DNA of 64,000 nt from SKPS01 sp964469215 (GTDB taxonomy: Bacteria; Bacteroidota; Bacteroidia; Bacteroidales; SKPS01). This document shows positions 46,662 through 55,295 of the stretch, one piece after another; the stretch's first letter is position 1; every line of letters begins with the position of its first letter. Both the position numbers and the translations under genes were made by a program. A model generated the notes under the pieces. It did no database searches and was not told the DNA's origin. It was given only the letters and a program-made list of their open reading frames with translations. The stretch covers positions 1 through 64,000 of the forward strand of contig CAYXYB010000003.1 of assembly GCA_964469215.1 (NCBI GenBank). The letters run 5' to 3'.

Positions 46662-48020
46662 ATGCTCTTCTATTCAACTAACCGGAAGTCGGCACCGGTT
46701 ACTTTCAAAGATGCTCTCCTGAAGGGTCAGGCACCTGACAAGGGTCTGTATATGCCCGAATTTATCCCTGAGCTTGCACCGGAAGTCATAAAGAGATTCT
46801 CAGAAATGGAATATCATCAGATCGCTTGTGACCTGATGACACCTTTCCTGCAGAATGACATTCCGGTTGATAAACTGGCGGAGCTCACACTTGATGCATA
46901 TAACTTCACCATTCCGTTAGAACACGTTTATGACAGAAAGTATGTTATGAGGCTCGACCAGGGTCCTACAGCCTCTTTCAAAGACTTTGCCGCCAGAATG
47001 ATGGGGCGGCTGATAAACCATTTTCTGGAACATGAAGACAGAAACCTGCTTATTCTGACAGCAACATCAGGTGACACCGGTAGCGCAATAGCACATGCTT
47101 TCTTTGGTCTCGACAGAATCAAGGTCCTTGTGCTTTTCCCAAAAGATGAAGTGACTGTAAGGCAGAGGAAGCAGATGACAACCCTGGGAAGAAATATCAC
47201 TGTGGTTGCTCTTGACGGGAAGTTCGACGACTGTCAGGCACTTGTTAAGCAGGCTTTTGCCGATCCTGATCTCACTAATCTCAAACTCTCCTCTGCAAAT
47301 TCCATAAACATTGGCAGACTTATACCGCAAATGGTTTACTATTTCTATGCCTGGTCGAAGCTCGCAAAAAATGGTGAAAAGGCCACATTCTGTGTCCCAT
47401 CAGGTAATTTCGGGGACATGATGGGGGGAATACTCGCAATGCACATGGGATTGCCGGTGAAAAAATTCTTGATTGCAGTCAATGAAAATGATGAATTCCC
47501 TAATTATCTATCGTCAGGGATATACAGGAAAATAGAACCATCAAGAAACTGCATTTCAAGCGCCATGAATGTTGGCCATCCAAGTAATCTGGCCCGCCTT
47601 GTTGATATGTATGGAGGGATTATGGACGAACAGGGTGTTATCCATAAACAGGCCGATCTGATAAAAATGAAAGATCAGATTTGGTCTGTGTCGGTTGATG
47701 ATGAAACAACACGTAATACCATCACCGAAGCCTGGAACACACACAAACTGCTGCTCGAACCGCATGGGGCAGTTGGCTGGGCAGGATTGCACAGATACCT
47801 CCAGACTACAGATGCCGACACCCGGAACAACCTGTTCATTTCTCTGGAGACTGCACATCCGGCAAAGTTTCCGGAGGAAATAAACTCACTGCTCGGTTTT
47901 GACCCTGAGCTTCCTCCTGCACTGATGAACCTCGAGAATAAACCAGAGTATTATCAGATGATACCTTCTGATTATGCTGGATTTAAGGAGTATCTGGTTG
48001 AATCTTACGGGAATGTCTGA
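46662..48020 (+). CDS. thrC: Threonine synthase
   Basis: A 452-residue PLP enzyme that converts O-phosphohomoserine to threonine. Evidence is the N-terminal STNRKSAPVTFKDALLKG, the PLP Lys in LDQGPTASFKDFAARMMG (about residues 105-115), LTATSGDTGSAIAHAFFG and the phosphate-cupping VPSGNFGDMMGGILAMHMGL. EPHGAVGWAGLHRY near the C-terminus is typical of the E. coli-type enzyme. Located 9 bases after the PLP sulfur-family gene and upstream of a ThrH-type gene that could supply its substrate. Confidence 0.97.
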   Translation: MLFYSTNRKSAPVTFKDALLKGQAPDKGLYMPEFIPELAPEVIKRFSEMEYHQIACDLMTPFLQNDIPVDKLAELTLDAYNFTIPLEHVYDRKYVMRLDQGPTASFKDFAARMMGRLINHFLEHEDRNLLILTATSGDTGSAIAHAFFGLDRIKVLVLFPKDEVTVRQRKQMTTLGRNITVVALDGKFDDCQALVKQAFADPDLTNLKLSSANSINIGRLIPQMVYYFYAWSKLAKNGEKATFCVPSGNFGDMMGGILAMHMGLPVKKFLIAVNENDEFPNYLSSGIYRKIEPSRNCISSAMNVGHPSNLARLVDMYGGIMDEQGVIHKQADLIKMKDQIWSVSVDDETTRNTITEAWNTHKLLLEPHGAVGWAGLHRYLQTTDADTRNNLFISLETAHPAKFPEEINSLLGFDPELPPALMNLENKPEYYQMIPSDYAGFKEYLVESYGNV

Positions 48021-48031
48021 CCGGGGTAGTC

Positions 48032-48066
48032 GGCTATTTGCTGTTAGCTGTTAGCTGTTGGCTTTT
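48032..48066. repeat. Heptanucleotide repeat, five units of the GGCTTTT/AGCTGTT family
   Basis: Units GGCTATT, TGCTGTT, AGCTGTT, AGCTGTT and GGCTTTT, starting 12 bases after the thrC stop. This is the same unit family as the tract at 9421-9487, read on the opposite strand there. In both cases the tract begins close to a stop codon and reads in the same direction as the upstream gene. Confidence 0.85.
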
Positions 48067-48086
48067 TATTGATGCCTATTGGTTTT

Positions 48087-48167
48087 GGCTAATCGTGCAA
48101 TCGGCTAATCGTTGAATCGTAAAGTCGTAAGGTCTTTAAAAGTCGTAAGGTCGTGTAATCGGTAGTC
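48087..48167. repeat. Octanucleotide repeat, about ten units of GKNNARTC
   Basis: Units are GGCTAATC, GTGCAATC, GGCTAATC, GTTGAATC, GTAAAGTC, GTAAGGTC, a 10-base variant TTTAAAAGTC, GTAAGGTC, GTGTAATC and a final GGTAGTC. The ARTC end is fixed while the first half varies. It fills the rest of the thrC-thrH spacer and ends 30 bases before the thrH start. Confidence 0.85.
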
Positions 48168-48197
48168 AGCCTTTTAGTTTAACTTTTTAATTAATTG

Positions 48198-48818
48198 ATG
48201 ATGAAATTAGTATGTTTTGATATGGAGGGTGTGTTCACACCGGAGATCTGGGTAAATGTTGCGAAGAAAACCGGGATTGAGGAATTGAAGATCACAACAC
48301 GTGATGAGCCCGATTATGATAAGCTGATGAAGTATCGCATTGGCATCCTTGAGCAGCATGGAATAACACTAAAGTATATTCAGGAAGTAATATCAGGCCT
48401 CGATCTTCTGCCTGGTGCAAAGGAGTTTTTCGACAAGGTGCGGGAGACGTTGCAGGCGGTTGTGGTAACCGACAGCTTTGTGGAGTTTGCCATACCTTTC
48501 ATTGACAAGCTTGGTAAACCGCTTGTCCTGTGCCACAACCTGATCACCGATGAAAGAGGCATGATTACTGGTTACAAATTACGTCAGCCGGATCCTAAAA
48601 GAGAGGTTGTCAAAGCATTTCAGGGTTTGAAATATAAGGTTATCGGCATTGGTGATTCCTATAACGATATGGGAATGATTCAGCAGGCCGAAGCAGGCAT
48701 ACTTTACTGCCCCCCTGAAAATGTGATAAGAGACTATCCGAAGTACCCTGTTACAAGGAATTACGAGGAGCTGCTCAAAAAGATAGACGAAGCCTCTGAG
48801 AAGCTAATTTACTCATAA
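48198..48818 (+). CDS. thrH: Phosphoserine phosphatase / homoserine phosphotransferase, ThrH type
   Basis: A 206-residue HAD-family protein that matches the Pseudomonas ThrH pattern along its length: CFDMEGVFTPEIWVNVAKKT with the nucleophile Asp, then ITTRDEPDYDKLMKYRI, IQEVISGLDLLPGAKEF, VVVTDSFVEFAIPF, LRQPDPKREVVKAF and IGIGDSYNDMGMIQQAEAGI. ThrH moves phosphate from phosphoserine to homoserine, giving the substrate of threonine synthase, which fits its place after thrC. Start is ATG at 48198 or 48201; a TTG at 48195 is less likely. It ends in a heptad repeat shared with the convergent capA stop. Confidence 0.93.
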   Translation: MMKLVCFDMEGVFTPEIWVNVAKKTGIEELKITTRDEPDYDKLMKYRIGILEQHGITLKYIQEVISGLDLLPGAKEFFDKVRETLQAVVVTDSFVEFAIPFIDKLGKPLVLCHNLITDERGMITGYKLRQPDPKREVVKAFQGLKYKVIGIGDSYNDMGMIQQAEAGILYCPPENVIRDYPKYPVTRNYEELLKKIDEASEKLIYS

Positions 48819-48840
48819 TTCATAAATCATAACTCATAAC
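48813..48840. repeat. TCATAAN heptad repeat bridging two convergent stop codons
   Basis: Four 7-base units TCATAAT, TCATAAA, TCATAAC and TCATAAC. The first contains the thrH stop (TAA on the plus strand); the last abuts the capA stop at 48841. The unit supplies TAA on one strand and TGA or TTATGA on the other, so either gene would stop even if the unit number changed. No hairpin terminator is present. Confidence 0.75.
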
Positions 48841-50022
48841 TCACCTCCTGAAAAGCAAAGTCCCCATATGCTCCCTTGTGTCATTTGCAAAGGTTTCAAA
48901 GGCCTTCTGATGTGATGCGGGAAGATTCAGGATCTGATTAAGGCTGTCTGAATTTGCAACAGTTAATATCCTGTACTGAAGCGGAGAGTCATTCTTCCAG
49001 ACCCAGAAAGGATCATACATTAGATTGCCGATGGTGACAGCTCCCGTTACCTTGCTTTTAGCCACATCTAACGTCACAAACATACCGCCATCCCGGTATC
49101 GCTGCCTCTGGTTAGAATAGAAGTTGCCAAGCGACCATACCACCAATACCTGCTTTTCAATACTGTCAATAGTTGCTGTTATCCATTCAACAGGCTGCAC
49201 CACATGTGGGTGATGACCGATGATAACATCTACACCCTCATCAGCCAGAAACTGAGCAACCCTCTTCTGGTATGAATCCGGTTTCCTCAGATATTCACCT
49301 CCCCAGTGCATAACAGCTATCAACAGGTCTGGTTCCATTAACCTGGCTTTGGAGATGTCAGCCCTCAACTCATCAAAATCAATCATATTGACCTTGACAG
49401 GATGTTTTGGTACAAGTCCGTTGGTGCTGTAGGTCGCATTCAACAGTGCAATCCGTAAGCCTTTTATCTTTAACAGAAGGGGATAGGTGGTATCTCTCTG
49501 TACCTTATCCCTATAGATACCTGTGTGCTTAATTCCGAGACTGTCAAGCACATTAATTGTCCGGAGCAGCCCTTTATTATACTGGTCAACTGCATGATTA
49601 TTTGCACAGCAAAAAAGGTTGAAACCAAGATTTTTAAGGTCTCTTGCATAGGCATCAGGTGCTGAGAATTGGGGGTATCCTTTGTATGGTTCACCTGCAA
49701 GAGGTGTTTCAAGATTGATCATAGCAAGATCAAAGCCGGATACTCTGGGTCTCAGGAATGTGAATACATTGCTAAAGTCATATCCAACAGAATCACTATC
49801 ATATGCAGCCTGGGTTTGTGGCAGATGTGCCATCGCATCTCCGGCAGCCAATATCCTTAAAAGTATTACTGTGTCAGGTTCCTGTTGCTTCGGGCTAAAT
49901 GCAGCTTCCTGAATATAAATTCTGTCAGGTATCCCTGTTGCCTGAATAAACAAGATGATTAAAATCCCTGCAACCATCATTAGTATTGTCGACCCTGTAG
50001 GCTTTCTTTTAGGTTTTTTCAT
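48841..50022 (-). CDS. CapA family protein
   Basis: A 393-residue protein with an N-terminal membrane anchor (TILMMVAGILIILFIQATGI region) and a metallophosphoesterase-like CapA domain. Family motifs are ILAAGDAMAHLPQTQAAYDS near 55, LAMINLETPLAGEPYKGYP near 95, FCCANNHAVDQYNKGLLRT near 135, IAVMHWGGEY near 240 and VIIGHHPHVVQPVEW near 270. CapA proteins take part in poly-gamma-glutamate capsule synthesis in Bacillus, but most homologues have unknown roles in the envelope. Its first motif reads GDAMAH instead of the common GDVMLG. Confidence 0.9.
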   Translation of the reverse strand: MKKPKRKPTGSTILMMVAGILIILFIQATGIPDRIYIQEAAFSPKQQEPDTVILLRILAAGDAMAHLPQTQAAYDSDSVGYDFSNVFTFLRPRVSGFDLAMINLETPLAGEPYKGYPQFSAPDAYARDLKNLGFNLFCCANNHAVDQYNKGLLRTINVLDSLGIKHTGIYRDKVQRDTTYPLLLKIKGLRIALLNATYSTNGLVPKHPVKVNMIDFDELRADISKARLMEPDLLIAVMHWGGEYLRKPDSYQKRVAQFLADEGVDVIIGHHPHVVQPVEWITATIDSIEKQVLVVWSLGNFYSNQRQRYRDGGMFVTLDVAKSKVTGAVTIGNLMYDPFWVWKNDSPLQYRILTVANSDSLNQILNLPASHQKAFETFANDTREHMGTLLFRR

Positions 50023-50069
50023 CTATTGTAATACAGATTTTAGCAGAAAATGTTTCTTTAACAGAAAAA

Positions 50070-51617
50070 TTATTGTCTGATGAACTTAATGGTTTGATTG
50101 TCTGCGCTGAAGAAATATATACCAACTGGCAGATCGCTGATATTCAGTTTTTCAATACCATTCTCAGGTACGCTCATATTTGCACTTCTTAAAACTCTTC
50201 CGGAAATGTCCCTGATTTTGTAATCTATAAGTGGCTGTTTGTTATAATTTAATGATCTGATAAAGATTTCATCGTTTGCAGGATTCGGATAAAGAAGGTA
50301 GAGATCTTTTTTATTTGAAGATGGCATTGAACCAATGCTTGTCTGGAGCCCGATATTGGGGCCGATTGATCCGGTGCTGTCTGTTTTAATTATCATAATG
50401 TGAGTTGATCCTGACCCGAAACTTTTTGTGGTCCCTGTCATTATGTACCCTTTTTCGCTTGTCAGTATCAGATGCACTGCAATATCATCCTCATCCCCTC
50501 CAAAGATCTGTGCCGGAAGATACTGGCTCCACCAGCCATCCGGATCAGCATTCTGCATGAAAAAATCCCGTTTCCCAAATCCATGCTGCCCTTTTGTCCA
50601 GTATCCTGCCATCCTGTATGTGCTGTCGGGCATCTGGATTATTGAATAAAATGCAGCTTCATCCTCAGAACCGAGTCTGTTCTTCCATTCTACTCCACCA
50701 CTACTGTCGAGACGTAAAATAAATGACTCCAGTCCGTAATCAACCCAGAAGGCACTCTGGCCGCACAAGATGTATCCGCCCGACAGATCGGGACGTATGC
50801 CGGTAGCAATATCCGGCCCCGCATAGTCTTCAACGATCTCCCAGTTGACATTACCGTTATAATCAGTGTTGATAATATATAGTGCTGAATCACCATAAAT
50901 ACTGTAACTCTCACTATAACCGGCCATTATCAGACTATTATTATGTCCGGTGTCGATGGCCAGAAAGACATCATCCAATTGCCCTCCGAAACTCTTTTGC
51001 CACTGTAACACTCCGGAAGTGTCAAGGCAGCTCAGCGATGCCTGTTTTACTCCATAAATTGTATCTGTTGCCTCACCGGCAACGTGTATATTTCCATTTT
51101 CAGATATCACCAGCGCCCTTGCAAAATTCCATCCACCGCTACCCCAGTATTTTTCTTTCATGAGGTTCCCATGTATATCAGTAATTAAAAGCATGTTACG
51201 GTATGTGCCCTGTTGTGTGGCGTAACCTGCAAGGTAAATCCTGTTATCTTTAAATGCTGCTGAAGTTACCTTTATAAGAAATGGCTTCTGTATTAAGAGA
51301 TCCTTTATCAGACTGCCATATTGGTCAATATATGCAAGGTAAATTGCACTGTTTGTTGAAAATCCTGAAGAATTACCGATTATCAGATAAGTGGAATCGT
51401 CCAACTGAAAAGTTCCTACACCCTCATTATATGTGCTGTTACCATAAACGGCAACAAATTCAAGAGATTGGGATGCTACCCTAATAGAAGCAATAATTAA
51501 CAGGATAATCAACATCAATGATCTCAAATCAGAGATAACTGATATACCTTTTACTACGAATTTTGTTATTTGACACCTGTTTATAAATCTGTATAAAGCA
51601 TCTTTCTGATAGATCAT
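50070..51617 (-). CDS. Exported protein with T9SS type A sorting domain
   Basis: A 515-residue protein. A hydrophobic signal segment (LMLIILLIIASIRVAS) is followed by repeats resembling a beta-propeller of the delta-60/PKD-free type common in Bacteroidota (STYLIIGNSSGF, NRIYLAGYATQQG, GNIHVAGEATD, NSLIMAGYSESY). The last 80 residues are a T9SS sorting domain (LYLLYPNPANDEIFIRSL ... LPVGIYFFSAD). The first ATG overlaps the upstream stop by 4 bases. An ATG at 51515 gives a more ordinary signal peptide, so the true start is open. It is the last gene of a five-gene overlapping operon. Confidence 0.85.
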   Translation of the reverse strand: MIYQKDALYRFINRCQITKFVVKGISVISDLRSLMLIILLIIASIRVASQSLEFVAVYGNSTYNEGVGTFQLDDSTYLIIGNSSGFSTNSAIYLAYIDQYGSLIKDLLIQKPFLIKVTSAAFKDNRIYLAGYATQQGTYRNMLLITDIHGNLMKEKYWGSGGWNFARALVISENGNIHVAGEATDTIYGVKQASLSCLDTSGVLQWQKSFGGQLDDVFLAIDTGHNNSLIMAGYSESYSIYGDSALYIINTDYNGNVNWEIVEDYAGPDIATGIRPDLSGGYILCGQSAFWVDYGLESFILRLDSSGGVEWKNRLGSEDEAAFYSIIQMPDSTYRMAGYWTKGQHGFGKRDFFMQNADPDGWWSQYLPAQIFGGDEDDIAVHLILTSEKGYIMTGTTKSFGSGSTHIMIIKTDSTGSIGPNIGLQTSIGSMPSSNKKDLYLLYPNPANDEIFIRSLNYNKQPLIDYKIRDISGRVLRSANMSVPENGIEKLNISDLPVGIYFFSADNQTIKFIRQ

Positions 51618-52450
51618 ATTTTTCCAGTTAGAGTCATTTTTAAATCTGCCAGCTCAGAAAGTACCGGTTCAAGGGAGTTGACCTGAAAGCAGTATCCTGC
51701 TGAACTTCTCGCTATTGCAGGGTTTGCATGTGCATCAATAATGAATCCCGCAGCTCCTGCTGCAAGTGATGCCCTTCCTAACACCAAAGCTGTCTGAAGT
51801 GCATCCTGTTCACTCAGAACAGGATGACCTGATGCTACAATATTGCTCAGGTCAATCATCACCGGAACATTGTTTTTCAACATTACCATAAGGTTTCTCA
51901 AATCCATTACTACATCATTGTATCCATGCATCGTTCCACGCTCTGTCAGGAAAATACAACTGCCTCCCTTCCTGTGTATCTTATGTACTGCCTCCGTCAT
52001 CTCAAATCCATTTATTGTCATACCTTTCCTGATATTCACGCATTTCCCTGTTTTGCCTGCCGCTTCCAGGAGACTTGTTTCCCTGAAGAGGTATGCCGGT
52101 ATTTGTAATACATCTGCATATTTTGCTGCAATAAAAACATCAAGTTCGTTATAAACGTCGGTCTGTACCGGTATCTGATGCAGTTTACCTATTGATTTCA
52201 GATGTTTTAATGCAGTCTCTGTGCCAAGGCCGGTAAATTCCTGAGCAACAGCACTGTTAATTCTTTTAAAAGCAGATTTAAAAATCAGGATTATATTCAA
52301 CCGTTTACATATTTCGCAAAGATGCTCTGCTGTCTTTGAAGCCAAAGCCTTGTCGTCAAGGAGCGAAGGCCCTGCAATAACCAGGAGCATACCGTTGCTA
52401 ATCTCCCTTACTATGTTACGATATGAAAAATACACCTCTTTCATAAACAT
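51614..52450 (-). CDS. Degenerate KdsA-like (3-deoxy-octulosonate 8-phosphate synthase family) protein
   Basis: A 278-residue protein with the DAHP/KDO8P synthase barrel. Family-like stretches are MLLVIAGPSLLDDKALAS, VLQIPAYLFRETSLLEAAGK, CVNIRKGMTINGFEMTEAV and CIFLTERGTMHGYNDVVMDL. Key positions differ from genuine KdsA: GPC becomes GPS, the KANRSS-like substrate loop becomes KRINSA, the DATH His becomes SN (MIDLSNIVASG), and the EAH or EVH of the metal site becomes DAH. The phosphosugar enzyme activity is therefore doubtful; it may be a repurposed paralogue. It sits inside an overlapping operon of exported proteins (2-base gap before, 4-base overlap after). Confidence 0.82.
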   Translation of the reverse strand: MFMKEVYFSYRNIVREISNGMLLVIAGPSLLDDKALASKTAEHLCEICKRLNIILIFKSAFKRINSAVAQEFTGLGTETALKHLKSIGKLHQIPVQTDVYNELDVFIAAKYADVLQIPAYLFRETSLLEAAGKTGKCVNIRKGMTINGFEMTEAVHKIHRKGGSCIFLTERGTMHGYNDVVMDLRNLMVMLKNNVPVMIDLSNIVASGHPVLSEQDALQTALVLGRASLAAGAAGFIIDAHANPAIARSSAGYCFQVNSLEPVLSELADLKMTLTGKI

Positions 52451-52452
52451 TC

Positions 52453-53721
52453 TTAGTATGATAAGCCTGCTCTGTATATCACTCCTCCCGTGAAACAGAG
52501 ATTTAACTTTGCTTCATCCGAAATGATGCGGTAAAGATCAGTTGACCCGAAATTGATCCACAGCTCTTTTCCTATCTTGGCATTTATCGCAAAGCCTGTC
52601 GTGTAGCCTCCGTATCCTCCGATTGTGTGTATCCTTGAAAAATATAGCCACTTGAAAACCTGCCAGTCAAAACAAACCTGTGCCATTGGCTTCATTAAAG
52701 TTTCCATCCTGTATTGGATTGATCCTCTGATAACCAAGGGCAGAAAACTTAATTCCCTACGCATGTCGATCCGCAGATTTGCCGGTAAAACAGACATGTA
52801 TCCGGAGGGTGAACCGTAACTGCTGAAGAGCTTGTCGAGTGTATCGGCAGAAATGCTGTTTTCCCAGTTTTCACCAGGGTTGAATATGTTTTCGATATAA
52901 ACACCCTCATAAAGTATGGTACTGTCACGTTTCCAATAATATCCTTTGCCAGTCCATGCAATAAAACCCAGATGAGTAAGGCTCACGGCAACCGATAATT
53001 TTTTGGGACGAACCCAGGCAAAAAAGATATCAAGTCCTGGCCCTGCACCCTGAACCGAAAAAGGGGAGGAGGGATCGTAATCAGACCTGTTTAAGCTCAT
53101 GTCACTGTGCAGTGATATCCACTCGCCAAAGGGTGCAGTATATAATGAGGCTCGCCTCACATTTACATTTAGGTTACGAAATCCCAGGTTTATACCTAAA
53201 GCAAATCCGGAATAGAAAATATGATCTGGCCTTTCATTTTTCTTCATTGCCCCTAGCTTCCATTGGAAATATTTAAGTTCCTGAAAGCGCATAGAGGTAA
53301 TATTTACTGTGTCTCCCTCAAACAGGGAATTGCCGTATAAGGCCACCATACCTGCTTCACGAGGGAATGAAACCTCTATCAATTGATGATACCCTACTCT
53401 CATCAAAAGAAACATCGAATCCTTGCCGGGAAAAATCCGGCCCTGATGGACAGAGGTGTAATCAAAGTCATAATATCCGCCTGCAGTGTTTTTGTCGTTG
53501 ATTGCAGAAGCCATATCATCGATTGCGTTTTGCTCAATCCTGCCACCATTGCGTAACAATAAAAAGCTTTTGTTGGTAATTGTATTGGATCCTGAATGGA
53601 TATCCCCCTGTAATGCATAGGTGCAGGTACCCGTTAACTGATGCAGAAAAGGGTTGAATTGTGCATCTGAAAAGGCAAATGAAAACAATGCGGTCAATAG
53701 TGCAATGTATCTCAAAGTCAT
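52453..53721 (-). CDS. Outer-membrane beta-barrel-like protein (DUF5723-type)
   Basis: A 422-residue protein with a signal peptide ending FAFSDAQ near residue 21. Alternating amphipathic strands and a C-terminal strand (LNLCFTGGVIYRAGLSY) ending in an aromatic residue suggest an outer-membrane barrel. The DUF5723 group in Bacteroidota has this organisation (FYSGFALGINLGFRNLNV, KLSVAVSLTHLGFIAW). No catalytic residues are seen. Its start overlaps the preceding lipoprotein gene stop by 4 bases. Confidence 0.72.
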   Translation of the reverse strand: MTLRYIALLTALFSFAFSDAQFNPFLHQLTGTCTYALQGDIHSGSNTITNKSFLLLRNGGRIEQNAIDDMASAINDKNTAGGYYDFDYTSVHQGRIFPGKDSMFLLMRVGYHQLIEVSFPREAGMVALYGNSLFEGDTVNITSMRFQELKYFQWKLGAMKKNERPDHIFYSGFALGINLGFRNLNVNVRRASLYTAPFGEWISLHSDMSLNRSDYDPSSPFSVQGAGPGLDIFFAWVRPKKLSVAVSLTHLGFIAWTGKGYYWKRDSTILYEGVYIENIFNPGENWENSISADTLDKLFSSYGSPSGYMSVLPANLRIDMRRELSFLPLVIRGSIQYRMETLMKPMAQVCFDWQVFKWLYFSRIHTIGGYGGYTTGFAINAKIGKELWINFGSTDLYRIISDEAKLNLCFTGGVIYRAGLSY

Positions 53722-55295
53722 GGTGTTAGTTTTGTGTTCATGTTGGTACTGATCACTATCTCCATATTGTAATCGCTTTTAAGCCTCACGAATGTGCCGG
53801 CTGGCATAGTGTTAAGTACCACCTCCAATGTCATCGATCTGGTCTGTTTAAGCAATGAAAGCCTTGCAGCATCACAATGAACCGGTATTATCGTGCGAAC
53901 CGGTTCCATGTAGTCAGAAATTAGGTATTTACCTGCCTGAATCGTGCCGGCAGGTTGCAGGGAGTCAATAACATTACCTTTTTCGTCTTTCAAATGAAGT
54001 GTTATCGTCGCATCAAAAGGGAAACCATTGTCTGCAATAAGATAGAGTGTGCCATTGTTAATGGTTGATGACTCAAAGTAGAAGTCCACATCCTGTTTTA
54101 ATGTAAGTCCCTGTACCATAATATTCATGGGTATGAGCAACTCAAACCAGGCAGTCAGAGGATGGTTTTTGTGCATAAAATCGTTGCCGAGAGATATGTT
54201 GCCCATGGGATTAATTTCCACATCGAGATCGTAAAAAAGTTCATCGGGAAAAAGCTCGAACATCTTCTTGGTTGTTACAGGGTTAAAATAGAAATCATGT
54301 TCAGTCGGGGTAATCTGGCCGGTGGACTGATTCTTCTGAGCACGTATAACGTTTACTGGCACTCCGATGAAAGGATCACTAAGCGAAGCAGAAGTGCTGT
54401 TCTTCTTGTTTTCTACCTTAATCTCATTGATCTTAAGACGCAGATCTGCACCTAAACCATTGCTGATTTTTAACACAGCAATGGCTGTATCAAGAATGAT
54501 ATTTCCATCTTCAAACAGATCAAAGATCTTTAGTTTTGTGGATTTTGTTCCTGTACTGATCTCATGCCGGCCGAAATAACCCTCTGCATAAAGCAGCTTG
54601 AACTCTTCAAATGAAGCATTGATTTTCAGTGTGTCGAAGGGTGTTATCTGAACCTGTTGACCCACACTGTCAACGAATGCATCAATTTTCACCCTGATTT
54701 TGTTGTGACCCATCCCAGATGTCCCGGTCAGATCAATATTGTATCCGCTGATATCTGCGTCAATATTTAAAATTCCGGGCTGATTGCCAACGGCTGGAGG
54801 CACTGTTGCCCTGGCTGAGAAATATTTTCCGTTTTTTAATGACTGTGGTATTGAATAGGTGCATACAACTTTCTCCTTTAAAGGATTTGTGAAAGTGATA
54901 TTAACTATGCCTTTGTCAACAATCATTGACCTGATCTCAGCATCCATAAAACTGAATGTGCTCTCCTCGATGGTGCTTATAAATACCTGACCTGGATTCA
55001 GATTAATTGTTAGCGGAATGGAGTATGCCAGATCCGTAATTGATTGACTGAAATTGAAAAGGGTGTCCTGTGTGAGTTCAAACACTTTTTGCCTGTAATC
55101 AATATAAGCATTGTTTATGCAATCAGCAGCACGAAAGGTGTCAGGAATAATGTCGTTGAGATCCAGAGATGTTTTAATTAAAGGTGCTGAAATTCCAACA
55201 TCCCACTCCAGCGAATCCCATTTTGAACAACTCCAGATGCCCGTAAATAGCCATGCACAAATGATTATTCTAAAAGTAATCTTAAACCGTATCAT
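53718..55295 (-). CDS. Predicted lipoprotein of unknown function
   Basis: A 525-residue protein with a lipoprotein-type signal (IIICAWLFTGIWSC, Cys near residue 23). The residues after the Cys (SKWDSLEWD) lack the surface export signal, so a periplasmic-facing anchor is likelier. The rest is beta-rich, without recognised domains, and includes a region DLDVEINPMGNISLGNDF. It directly follows the DUF2147 gene with no spacer and precedes the barrel gene with a 4-base overlap, which implies a physical complex with the barrel protein. Confidence 0.72.
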   Translation of the reverse strand: MIRFKITFRIIICAWLFTGIWSCSKWDSLEWDVGISAPLIKTSLDLNDIIPDTFRAADCINNAYIDYRQKVFELTQDTLFNFSQSITDLAYSIPLTINLNPGQVFISTIEESTFSFMDAEIRSMIVDKGIVNITFTNPLKEKVVCTYSIPQSLKNGKYFSARATVPPAVGNQPGILNIDADISGYNIDLTGTSGMGHNKIRVKIDAFVDSVGQQVQITPFDTLKINASFEEFKLLYAEGYFGRHEISTGTKSTKLKIFDLFEDGNIILDTAIAVLKISNGLGADLRLKINEIKVENKKNSTSASLSDPFIGVPVNVIRAQKNQSTGQITPTEHDFYFNPVTTKKMFELFPDELFYDLDVEINPMGNISLGNDFMHKNHPLTAWFELLIPMNIMVQGLTLKQDVDFYFESSTINNGTLYLIADNGFPFDATITLHLKDEKGNVIDSLQPAGTIQAGKYLISDYMEPVRTIIPVHCDAARLSLLKQTRSMTLEVVLNTMPAGTFVRLKSDYNMEIVISTNMNTKLTP

